DNA of 16,117 bases from Saprospiraceae bacterium UBA2365 (lineage in GTDB: Bacteria > Bacteroidota > Bacteroidia > Chitinophagales > Saprospiraceae): the NCBI GenBank assembly GCA_002344345.1, contig DDTL01000018.1, positions 1 to 16,117 on the forward strand, written 5' to 3'. Numbering within the stretch: position 1 is the stretch's first letter; each line of letters opens with the position of its first letter. Positions 1 to 6,869 of the stretch are shown in pieces. The position numbers and the translations under genes are program-made. The notes beneath the pieces were generated by a model. It was not told the origin of the DNA. It saw only the letters and a program-made list of their open reading frames with translations, and ran no database searches.

Positions 1-59
1 TATATATATAATGTGTATTTATTTTTTAATCAATTAAATAGTATATTCAAATGTTTACT

Positions 60-186
60 GAACAGTAGGTGGTTCTTGTGGAAATGTTAGACCTTCTAAC
101 TGGAAGCCAACTGGAACTGTCTGTTTTCAGTACAAAATAATATCCGGCAAACCATCAGGAAACCGCCGAATTAACCACCGAACAGT
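60..186. repeat. Candidate short inverted repeat with flanking direct repeats downstream of accD
   Basis: GAACAGT occurs at 60-66 and again at 180-186. Just inside these copies lie GGTGGTT (68-74) and its reverse complement AACCACC (173-179). Direct repeats outside inverted repeats are the arrangement expected of a small non-autonomous insertion of about 110 bp. The repeats are only 7 bp, the left side carries one extra base, and the arms do not extend further, so chance is a real alternative. The rest of 1-191 is AT-rich (a TA run at the very start) and shows no gene. Confidence 0.25.
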
Positions 187-191
187 GAAGC

Positions 192-1100
192 TTATTCCGC
201 TGTCTGGATGGGCGCTATATTTTCTGTTTCAGGAGCGAGATCATCAACATGTTCATCTACCCTGAAAAAATGAAGCAAGTCTCCCAGTCGCTCCCTCAGA
301 TCTTTGCGATCAACAATAAAGTCCAAAAATCCATGTTCCAATAAAAATTCAGACGTCTGGAAACCTTCCGGGAGATCTTTACGAATGAATTCCTTGATCA
401 CCCTGGGTCCCGCAAACCCGATCAATGCACCCGGTTCAGCAAAATTGAGGTCGCCCAGCATCGCATAGGATGCAGTCACACCACCTGTAGTCGGATCTGT
501 CATAAAAGAGAAAAAGGGAATGCCCGCTTTACCCAGTTTGGTCAGCATGGCGGAAGTTTTGGCCATCTGCATCAAGGAAAAGGCAGATTCCATCATCCGG
601 GCGCCTCCGGATTTAGAGATGATCATCAAAGGCACTTTATGTTCAAGACAATACTCAATCGATCTGGAAATTTTTTCTCCCACTACAGAACCCATGGAAC
701 CTCCGATGTAGAAAAAATCCATGGCGGCAACAACCAATTCTCTTCTTTTAACTTTGCCAACAGCAGTAACGATGGCTTCTTTCCCCGGTTTTGATGCCTT
801 AGCCTCAACCAGACGATCGCTATAAGCACGAAGATCTGTAAAATTGAGAAAATCTTTGGATTGTATCTCGCTGAACAACTCCTTGTATTTCCCTCCGTCA
901 AAAATGATATCAAAATAAAGTTCCGGTGTGATCCGGTTGTGGTAATTACAATGAGGGCATTTGTGAAAATTATCTGCCAGATCCTTGCTCGTACAGGTTT
1001 CACCACACTTTTTACACTGGTGCCACAACCCATCCGGAGCTGCTTTTTTATTGATCGTCTCTGTACTTACGCCTTCTTTTAATCTTTTAAACCACCCCAT
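192..1100 (-). CDS. accD: Acetyl-CoA carboxylase carboxyltransferase subunit beta
   Basis: The 302-residue protein is the beta half of the carboxyltransferase that, with AccA, moves the carboxyl group from carboxybiotin-BCCP to acetyl-CoA to make malonyl-CoA, the first committed step of fatty acid synthesis in the cytosol. An N-terminal four-cysteine zinc ribbon is visible (C29, C32, C48, C51; spacing CxxC-x15-CxxC). The crotonase-like core follows, with the GSMGSVVG loop near 133-140, SGGARMME at 164-171 and PTTGGVTAS at 203-211. The length matches the family. The gene stands alone on the minus strand. About 700 bp separate it from the hppD stop upstream, so it probably has its own promoter, although I found no consensus box there. 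The start MGWFKRLKEG is typical of the family. The identification is secure. Confidence 0.97.
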   Translation of the reverse strand: MGWFKRLKEGVSTETINKKAAPDGLWHQCKKCGETCTSKDLADNFHKCPHCNYHNRITPELYFDIIFDGGKYKELFSEIQSKDFLNFTDLRAYSDRLVEAKASKPGKEAIVTAVGKVKRRELVVAAMDFFYIGGSMGSVVGEKISRSIEYCLEHKVPLMIISKSGGARMMESAFSLMQMAKTSAMLTKLGKAGIPFFSFMTDPTTGGVTASYAMLGDLNFAEPGALIGFAGPRVIKEFIRKDLPEGFQTSEFLLEHGFLDFIVDRKDLRERLGDLLHFFRVDEHVDDLAPETENIAPIQTAE

Positions 1101-1560
1101 GTCTGATTTTTTTTTGGTTGAAAAAATCGTTAAAATAATTCATTTTATTTAATGATAGCAATATAACCATCGATCAGAATGGCTTTTACACATTACGATC
1201 ATTTTTAAAATATACGTTTTGTTCATTCAAAAGAGCATGAACTTGTATAATCATGTATTTGCTCAATGGCTCTGAGCCAAAAAGGATAGATTATGGGATC
1301 GGCAGCAAAAATAATAAAATGTTGAATAATGGGATAGGTTCTCATTTTTATTTTATGTACCTCATTTTTGTAAAAATTGGCAGAACACCCTCTATCGAAA
1401 GCTAACAGTAAGATTTACAGGACAAAAAAAAACTTCTGATCTACCCCAAACCAAATAAAATTTTGAATAAAAAATCCCTTCAATGTGGATTTCTGACACA
1501 AAAACACTCCATGACGGGATATGATCAGATATTAAATTTTGAGGCTACTCCGAACAGTCC

Positions 1561-1690
1561 AATTTGTTGATTTTAAATCGTTTTTTGCCCCAATCTTCTG
1601 ACGTCAAAGATCAGCAAAAGACTAAAGGAAAATAATTGAAAATCAACAAATTAAAAGTCTCCTTTTAGGGGGCAAAGACTTTTCGGAGAA
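1561..1690. repeat. Inverted-repeat cluster (copy 1 of a two-copy element family)
   Basis: A perfect 14-bp inverted repeat, AATTTGTTGATTTT (1561-1574) and its complement (1639-1652), is followed at once by an 8-bp stem, AAAAGTCT (1653-1660) with AGACTTTT (1676-1683). TTTGCCCC (1584-1591) can also pair with GGGGCAAA (1669-1676), so several folds exclude each other. Five short blocks recur in the same order and orientation in the element at 15410-15573. This points to an intergenic palindromic repeat family. It may double as the 3' end of the hppD transcript. Confidence 0.6.
1653..1683 (-). terminator. Possible terminator of the hmgA-hppD transcript
   Basis: On the minus strand, AAAAGTCT (1683-1676) pairs perfectly with AGACTTTT (1660-1653) around a C-rich loop. 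The sequence AATTTGTTGATTTT, which is U-rich in RNA, follows. The hairpin lies about 120 bp past the hppD stop. The A/T-rich flanks on both sides would let it work in either direction. The stem is AT-rich and short, and it is embedded in a repeat element, so termination is inferred only. Confidence 0.35.
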
Positions 1691-1747
1691 GACTCAATTT
1701 TCGTTCAAAAACCTGAATTCTCCAGGCTTTCTTCCGTATTCTGAACA

Positions 1748-1795
1748 AAACGAATAAACGACTAAACAACTGAACGACTAAACCATCAAACAGTT
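1748..1795. repeat. Degenerate 8-bp tandem repeat array (6 units)
   Basis: Six consecutive octamers begin with [AG]AAC: AAACGAAT, AAACGACT, AAACAACT, GAACGACT, AAACCATC and AAACAGTT. The array starts 8 bp beyond the hppD stop codon, within the presumed 3' untranslated region. The period is not a multiple of three, so coding does not explain it. Confidence 0.7.
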
Positions 1796-1803
1796 TTCTC
1801 TCG

Positions 1804-2931
1804 CTACAATGTACCCCTGAGCTCCTGTTCTCTTTCCAGCGCTTCAAACAATGCCTTGAAATTGCCTTTGCCAAATGAGGTTGCTCCTTTACGCTGAATG
1901 ATCTCAAAAAACAATGTGGGCCTGCTTTGAACCGGTTTACTGAAAAGTTGAAGCAAATATCCTTCATCGTCCCGATCTACCAATATCCTCAGATTTTTGA
2001 GTGTCTCCAGCTCTTCTTCAATCTTTCCTACCCTTTCTGTCAATGAATCATAATAGCTGTCCGGTACTTCCAGAAACAACACACCTCTTTCTCTCAGTTT
2101 GGTGACTGTATCGATGATGTTGTTGGTAGCCACAGCGATGTGTTGGACACCTTCTCCTTCGTAAAAATCAAGATATTCCTCCACCTGTGACTTTTTCAGG
2201 CCATCTGCAGGTTCATTGATCGGGAATTTAACCCTGCCATTGCCACTACTCATCACCTTGCTCATCAAAGCTGTATATTTGGTGGAAATATCCTTGTCAT
2301 CAAAAGAAAGGATCTGGGCAAATCCCATTACATTTTTATAGAAATCCACCCACTTGTTCATTTGGTTATGCCCCACATTACCAACCATATGGTCGATATA
2401 TTCCAAACCAATGGGTTCAGGATTGTAGATCGTTTCCCAGGCTTGATATCCTGGTAAAAACGGACCGTTGTAATCCTTTCGCTCCACAAATATGTGCACC
2501 ACCTCTCCGTATGCATGAATACCGGAGCGCACCACCTGACCAAAAGCATCTTCTTCAACCCTTGGTTCCATATAGGACTTTGCGCCTCTTTTGACCGCTT
2601 CATGATAAGCAGAGGCAGCATCATCCACCCAAAGGGCAACCACTTTCACTCCGTCTCCGTGCTTGTCTATATGCCGGCCCATCTCTGTTCCGCTCCGCAA
2701 TGGTGAACTTAATACCAACCGGATCTTGTTTTGCACGACTACATAGGATTCAAATTCCTTATTACCCGTTTCGAGACCTGAAAATGCCAGGGAATGGAAC
2801 CCCATGGCTGACTTATAAAAATGAGCAGCTTGCCTGGCATTGGATACATACAATTCCACATAATCTGTTCCGTTCAGTGGCATAAAATCTTCTGCCTGTT
2901 CATACATTTTTTTTATTTGTTGATTTTCCAT
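1804..2931 (-). CDS. hppD: 4-hydroxyphenylpyruvate dioxygenase
   Basis: This non-haem Fe(II) enzyme converts 4-hydroxyphenylpyruvate and O2 to homogentisate and CO2, the second step of tyrosine breakdown. The 375-residue protein has the two vicinal-oxygen-chelate modules of the family: an N-terminal one (about 20-150) and a catalytic one (about 175-350). The expected iron ligands are visible as H181 (LEYIDHMVGNV), H264 (GVQHIAVAT) and E343 (LFFEIIQR). The C-terminal signature GNFKALFEALEREQELRGTL, which forms the gating helix, is intact. The gene starts 12 bp after the hmgA stop, so the two are probably co-transcribed from the hmgA promoter. It is the last gene of the unit and is followed by repeats and a possible terminator. 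Identification is near certain. Confidence 0.97.
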   Translation of the reverse strand: MENQQIKKMYEQAEDFMPLNGTDYVELYVSNARQAAHFYKSAMGFHSLAFSGLETGNKEFESYVVVQNKIRLVLSSPLRSGTEMGRHIDKHGDGVKVVALWVDDAASAYHEAVKRGAKSYMEPRVEEDAFGQVVRSGIHAYGEVVHIFVERKDYNGPFLPGYQAWETIYNPEPIGLEYIDHMVGNVGHNQMNKWVDFYKNVMGFAQILSFDDKDISTKYTALMSKVMSSGNGRVKFPINEPADGLKKSQVEEYLDFYEGEGVQHIAVATNNIIDTVTKLRERGVLFLEVPDSYYDSLTERVGKIEEELETLKNLRILVDRDDEGYLLQLFSKPVQSRPTLFFEIIQRKGATSFGKGNFKALFEALEREQELRGTL

Positions 2932-2943
2932 GATCTATAGTTT

Positions 2944-4101
2944 TTAATCCAACCAGGATGTGAAATAATTTTTATCCTCAATCTGTAAGGCTTGTTCAGT
3001 GATCATCAGCGGCTTGAACGTATCGATCATCACGGCCAGTTCGCCCGTTTCCTTCTGTCCGATACTCCTTTCATACGCGCCCGGATGAGGGCCATGCGGA
3101 ATGCCTGCAGGATGCAACGAAATAAAACCTTTTTCAATGTGATTTCTACTCATAAAATCTCCGTCTACATAATAAAGCATTTCATCAGAATCAATATTGG
3201 AATGGTTGTATGGCGCCGGAATAGCCTTGGGATGATAATCGTATAACCTGGGCACAAAGGAGCAAATCACAAATGCGCTTGTTTCAAACGTCTGATGCAC
3301 AGGTGGTGGCTGATGCACCCGTCCTGTGATCGGTTCGAAATTGTGGATAGAAAATCCGTAAGGAAAATTATATCCGTCCCATCCAACCACATCAAATGGA
3401 TGTGAAGCATACACCAGGGAATGGATCATGCCCTGCTTCTTGATCTTTATTTCAAAGTCACCTTTTTCGTCAAAACTTCCGAGTTTTTCCGGCAATTTAT
3501 AATCCCTTTCACAGAATGGTGAATGTTCCAGTAATTGCCCGAACCAATTGCGGTATCTTTTTGGTGTATAGATCGGACTGTATGACTCTGCATATAAAAT
3601 CCTGTTTTCTTCTGTGTCAAAATCGATCTGATAAATCGTTCCCCGCGGAATGATCAGGTAATCTCCGTATTCAAATCTGATCTGTCCGAAAATGGTTCGC
3701 AACACGCCTGAACCTTTATGGATAAAAAGCATTTCATCCGCGTCCGCATTTTTATAAAAATAAGTTTTCAGGGATTGTTGCGGAGCAGCAAGTCCGATGA
3801 TGATATCTGAATTGACCAGAATCGGCTTCCTTGCTTCCAGGTAATCCTTTTCGGGAGCCACCTGAAAACCATTGAGCATCCTGGATTGGACGCTGTTTTT
3901 GACGGCAATTTTGGGAGAAACATCCTGTGGCGTACCAATGGATTTGACCATGGTAGGACGATGATGGTGGTATAAAATGGAAGACATCCCGTCAAAACCT
4001 ACCGTTCCGAAAAGTTGTTCATGGAACAGACTTCCGTCGGGCTTGTTGAACTGAATATGTCTTTTGTGGGGAATTTCCCCCAACCGATGATATATTGGCA
4101 T
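2944..4101 (-). CDS. hmgA: Homogentisate 1,2-dioxygenase (short form)
   Basis: This Fe(II) cupin enzyme opens the ring of homogentisate to give maleylacetoacetate. The 385-residue protein is shorter than the roughly 430-445 residue human and Pseudomonas enzymes, and from memory it resembles the short class in Bacteroidota and actinomycetes. Features seen are an N-terminal cupin-like half with LIIPRGTIYQIDF near 149-161, RVHQPPPVHQTFE at 261-273, and candidate iron ligands H300 and E307 (NHSNIDSDEM) plus H336 (GIPHGPHPG). The H-to-E spacing is seven residues against six in human HGD, a one-residue insertion beside the ligand. A consensus promoter lies about 100 bp upstream, and hppD follows after 12 bp. 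The start MPIYHRLGEIPHKRH fits the family. Confidence 0.96.
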   Translation of the reverse strand: MPIYHRLGEIPHKRHIQFNKPDGSLFHEQLFGTVGFDGMSSILYHHHRPTMVKSIGTPQDVSPKIAVKNSVQSRMLNGFQVAPEKDYLEARKPILVNSDIIIGLAAPQQSLKTYFYKNADADEMLFIHKGSGVLRTIFGQIRFEYGDYLIIPRGTIYQIDFDTEENRILYAESYSPIYTPKRYRNWFGQLLEHSPFCERDYKLPEKLGSFDEKGDFEIKIKKQGMIHSLVYASHPFDVVGWDGYNFPYGFSIHNFEPITGRVHQPPPVHQTFETSAFVICSFVPRLYDYHPKAIPAPYNHSNIDSDEMLYYVDGDFMSRNHIEKGFISLHPAGIPHGPHPGAYERSIGQKETGELAVMIDTFKPLMITEQALQIEDKNYFTSWLD

Positions 4102-4505
4102 AGTTCAAATGTTTGTTTGCTCTGATATGTACCTTTTGAAAAAATGTTGTGTTTAATTTGATTTTACCAGTAAAGAAGGACATTTCAAAATTCTGTTTAT
4201 GGATCAAACATAAAAAATATTCTTTAGCGGCAAAAATATTTTCTTTACTTAAGCGATTCAAATTACCTGAAGGCATTTTGAAGACAATTCAAAAAAGAAC
4301 TTTAACTTATTTAATTTAGCTGATCAGACTTTCAGTCTGTCAGAATCTGAGATAGTACTATTAAAAAATTCTCTGAATATGCCATTGAAATGGATATTTT
4401 GACCCCCGTGACACTTTATTGGGGTAAAGATTAATGGATACAGACTCTCCACCCAGACCATTACAATGTATCACTTCTTGCATATAATCAAGCAGGAAAA
4501 GATCT
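4102..4505. other. 404-bp intergenic region with hmgA promoter and hairpins
   Basis: The stretch lies between the flavin-reductase stop and the hmgA start. Its hmgA side holds the TTTG-N18-TATGTTTG promoter. Its distal side has three small hairpins: CAGACT-TTC-AGTCTG (4325-4339), CCATT-GA-AATGG around 4382-4393, and ACCCC (4402-4406) with GGGGT (4421-4425). None has a convincing U-run on the minus strand. They may end the fahA transcript, which would make hmgA-hppD a separate unit. No coding frame is supported. Confidence 0.6.
4205..4234 (-). promoter_or_regulatory. Bacteroidota-type promoter of hmgA-hppD
   Basis: On the minus strand a -33 TTTG (complement of 4231-4234) is followed after 18 bp by TATGTTTG (complement of 4205-4212), an exact match to the Bacteroidota -7 consensus TAnnTTTG. 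Transcription would start near 4198, giving a leader of about 97 nt before the hmgA ATG at 4101. The spacing is the same as in the candidate pyrE promoter. The evidence is motif matching only. Confidence 0.65.
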
Positions 4506-5426
4506 TTAAACTTCCAGCATACCTGATGCATGCCCGAGATATAACAAAGCCAACGCTTTCATGGCTTCATTTTGTTCAATACATTCGTAAACCCATCTCA
4601 TCAGGACGTGGTTCCTGGTTTTCATATCTGCTCCTTCCTTCTCTATCTGTTTGAATGTATGGTTCAATCCATCCAAATATTCTTTGGATGGCAATGCTTC
4701 CACATTGGCCAGTCTGGCAAGTTGATTGCCGGTAAACATATGACTGTTCATAATAAAATCCGGCAATTGATCAAAGCCAATTCCTTTTGACCGGATCGGT
4801 TTGGGTATCTCAAACAAATTCTCCGAATTGATCCTGCCATACCAATCACCTCCCAACCTGCAAACAACATCCATTTCAACTGGATCGATCATATCATTTT
4901 CATCCAGCAGGTCTTCTCTGATATGCATACGCAACACTTCTGAAACGACGAGATTCCCTGAGCCACCTTCTGAACCGGTTTCTATCACATTGATCACTTT
5001 GCACTCGAAAGCAACCGGTGCTCCAATGATCCTTAATGGCCTGATCAAATCTCCCGGTTTTGCCTGAAAACCGGCTTTGATGTATTCATTGATCCCTTTA
5101 TCGTATTCCGTACTGGAAAGTGACATCTGTTCGACCATATCATAGTCAACCATATGTATCATCACTTCGGCAATTTCCCTCACATTTTCGAGTGTGTGTT
5201 TATCCGTATTGTCCCGCACCCTTCTTGAGGGTGAAAAGATCATGATTGGCGGGTTTGCTCCGAAAACATTAAAAAAACTGAATGGACTCAGATTAAACCG
5301 TCCTGCTTTATCCACCGTACCGGCTAAAGCAATCGGACGAGGAATGACTGCACCCAGCAAATACTGGTGGAAGGCCCCAACGCTTATCTGGCCGGGATCA
5401 ATCGTTTTATAAATGTTTTTCCTCAT
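4506..5426 (-). CDS. Flavin reductase-like (DIM6/NTAB family) FMN-binding protein
   Basis: The 306-residue protein belongs to the flavin-reductase-like FMN-binding split-barrel family. The N-terminal 200 residues carry the family pattern: IPRPIALAGTVDKAG near 29-43, then NLSPFSFFNVFGANPP at about 45-60. Family members bind FMN or FAD and often reduce flavin for a partner oxygenase, but many have no known reaction. The C-terminal 100 residues or so (helical in appearance, with an ADMKTRNHVLMRWVYECIEQNEA segment split by charged residues) extend beyond the usual barrel, and I do not recognise them. The gene starts 13 bp after fahA ends, so it is probably translated from the fahA transcript, and hmgA-hppD lie just downstream. 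No maleylacetoacetate isomerase is present. A role in the homogentisate pathway is inferred from position alone. Confidence 0.85.
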   Translation of the reverse strand: MRKNIYKTIDPGQISVGAFHQYLLGAVIPRPIALAGTVDKAGRFNLSPFSFFNVFGANPPIMIFSPSRRVRDNTDKHTLENVREIAEVMIHMVDYDMVEQMSLSSTEYDKGINEYIKAGFQAKPGDLIRPLRIIGAPVAFECKVINVIETGSEGGSGNLVVSEVLRMHIREDLLDENDMIDPVEMDVVCRLGGDWYGRINSENLFEIPKPIRSKGIGFDQLPDFIMNSHMFTGNQLARLANVEALPSKEYLDGLNHTFKQIEKEGADMKTRNHVLMRWVYECIEQNEAMKALALLYLGHASGMLEV

Positions 5427-5439
5427 TAGAATTTGTCAT

Positions 5440-6663
5440 TTACAGAGCGGGTAAAACCTTTGTTTTCAGATCTCCAAAACCAACACGAAGATTTCCATTC
5501 TGCGAGAATCCTCTCATGATCACCGTGTCATTATCCTCAATAAACTTCCTTTGCAGGCCGTTGTTCAGCGCAACTGTCTTTTTGCCACCCCATGAAAGTT
5601 CCAGCATAGAACCAAATGCACTTTCATCCGGGCCGCTCAGTGTACCTGATCCCATCATATCACCGATGCGGACATTACACCCGTTGACGGTATGATGAGC
5701 CAATTGCTGACACATATTCCAATACATATATTTGAAATTGGATCTGCAAACCAGACTTTCCTCTTCGTTTTCAGCTTGTATACTAACCTGAAGTTCAATG
5801 TCATAGCTATTCTGCCCTTCAAACTGAAGATATGGCAGGACTTCAGGTTCCTGTTTTGGTGTGTCTGTGCGGAAAGGTTCCAGCGCTTCCATAGTCACAA
5901 TCCATGGAGAGATTGAAGAAGCAAAGTTTTTACCCAAAAACGGTCCAAGCGGTACGTATTCCCATTTCTGGATATCCCTTGCAGACCAATCGTTGAACAA
6001 CACCATTCCAAAAATGTAAGACGCTGCCTCTCCGGTAGAAATTTGTTGCCCCAAATCACTGTTTCTGCCAATGATAAAAGCCGTCTCCAATTCAAAATCC
6101 AGCAGGCGACTTGGCCCGTAAACAGGTTTTTCCGCACCATTGGGCATGGTTTGTCCTTTAGGTCTGTGGATATTTACTCCGGAAGGAATGATGGAGGATG
6201 CCCGCCCGTGATAAGCAACAGGCAAATGGCGCCAATTGGGCAACAGGGCATTTTCCGGATCTCTGAACATCATGCCGACATTGGTTGCATGTTCAATACT
6301 GGCATAAAAATCAGTATAATCACCAATTTGCACCGGCAAATGCATATTAGCGGATTCCTGTGGAACAAAAAACCGGTTGAAGTCTTTATCAGACCATAAC
6401 GACTGTTTGAGCCACTTTTGAATATCAATTCTGAAATCAACAGTAATGTTTTTCCCCAATGCGATGAACCGGTTGAGTGCAGGATCCAGAAAAACTGACC
6501 TGTCAAAATCGACTTTCAATCCATCATTCGTGAGTTCGAAAAGATCGATGATGTATTCCCCTATCGCTGCACCGGCTCTTGGTGTCCTTTCAGGTGTGGA
6601 AAAGATGCCGAAAGGTATGTTGTCTATGGAAAAATCACTGTTTTCCGGGATAATCAATTTCAT
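5440..6663 (-). CDS. fahA: Fumarylacetoacetase
   Basis: This enzyme hydrolyses fumarylacetoacetate to fumarate and acetoacetate, the last step of tyrosine catabolism. The 407-residue protein has the N-terminal SH3-like region (about 1-110) and the catalytic FAH fold. Residues equivalent to the mammalian metal and active-site set are visible: D118 and H125 in DFYASIEHATNVG, E191 and E193 in DFELE, D225, R229 and Q232 in FNDWSARDIQ, and K245 in FLGKNFASSISPW. GSGTLSGP (338-345) is also intact. The length is close to the eukaryotic type, which distinguishes it from short FAH-domain hydrolases. It is the first gene of a pair with the flavin-reductase-like gene 13 bp downstream. An 18-bp near-perfect palindrome lies 77 bp upstream, a candidate operator. 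Confidence 0.97.
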   Translation of the reverse strand: MKLIIPENSDFSIDNIPFGIFSTPERTPRAGAAIGEYIIDLFELTNDGLKVDFDRSVFLDPALNRFIALGKNITVDFRIDIQKWLKQSLWSDKDFNRFFVPQESANMHLPVQIGDYTDFYASIEHATNVGMMFRDPENALLPNWRHLPVAYHGRASSIIPSGVNIHRPKGQTMPNGAEKPVYGPSRLLDFELETAFIIGRNSDLGQQISTGEAASYIFGMVLFNDWSARDIQKWEYVPLGPFLGKNFASSISPWIVTMEALEPFRTDTPKQEPEVLPYLQFEGQNSYDIELQVSIQAENEEESLVCRSNFKYMYWNMCQQLAHHTVNGCNVRIGDMMGSGTLSGPDESAFGSMLELSWGGKKTVALNNGLQRKFIEDNDTVIMRGFSQNGNLRVGFGDLKTKVLPAL

Positions 6664-6739
6664 GAAATTGTATGTATGTCAAAAAAAATATGATACCATG
6701 ATCAAATCCACCAAAATTTTAATTGGAAGTTGACTTGCG

Positions 6740-6757
6740 TATGGATGGTCATCCATA
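6740..6757. promoter_or_regulatory. 18-bp palindrome upstream of fahA (candidate operator)
   Basis: TATGGATG-GT-CATCCATA has perfect 8-bp arms around a 2-bp centre, the geometry of a dimeric repressor or activator site. It sits 77 bp before the fahA start codon and 112 bp past the panB stop. I found no consensus promoter box with normal spacing here, so its position relative to transcription initiation is unknown. A short RNA hairpin is the alternative. Confidence 0.4.
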
Positions 6758-6803
6758 TTTTTGTCCGGTTAACGATGGACTTGTTTGAAAAATTGAACAA
6801 ATA

Positions 6804-6826
6804 AAGACCCGGATTGTTCTGGGTTT
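6804..6826 (-). terminator. Weak hairpin downstream of panB
   Basis: On the minus strand, ACCC (824-821 of the 6.8-kb stretch) pairs with GGGT (810-807). A flanking A-U pair and two inner pairs (6812-6813 with 6818-6819) extend the stem around an ACAA loop, with two A-C mismatches. CTTTATTTGTTCAATTTTT follows, which is U-rich. The position about 45-65 bp past the panB stop suits the end of the pyrE operon. The mismatches make this a weak call. Confidence 0.3.
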
Positions 6827-6869
6827 CAGAGAAAATAATGGTCCCGAAAATTATCGTATTATTACAGGA

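Larger units (their letters stand above)
1101..1803. other. 703-bp intergenic region, repeat-rich, no gene
   Basis: This stretch separates the accD start from the hppD stop and holds no convincing coding frame on either strand. Near accD it is AT-rich and contains a 13-bp palindrome, TGGCTC-T-GAGCCA, at 1267-1279, about 167 bp upstream of accD and a possible operator. Its hppD side contains an inverted-repeat cluster (1561-1690) and an 8-bp tandem array (1748-1795), annotated separately. I found no exact TTTG/TAnnTTTG promoter pair with normal spacing for accD. Confidence 0.7.

Noticed and set aside
683..1033. 116-codon minus-strand frame inside accD
   Set aside because: It is an out-of-frame reading of accD with no family resemblance; accD is intact with its zinc ribbon and core motifs.
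1665..1967. 100-codon minus-strand frame over the hppD end and its repeats
   Set aside because: It is built from an out-of-frame hppD end and the 8-bp array, with no protein features.
4019..4276. 85-codon minus-strand frame over the hmgA leader and start
   Set aside because: It spans the predicted promoter and reads hmgA out of frame. No domain was recognised.
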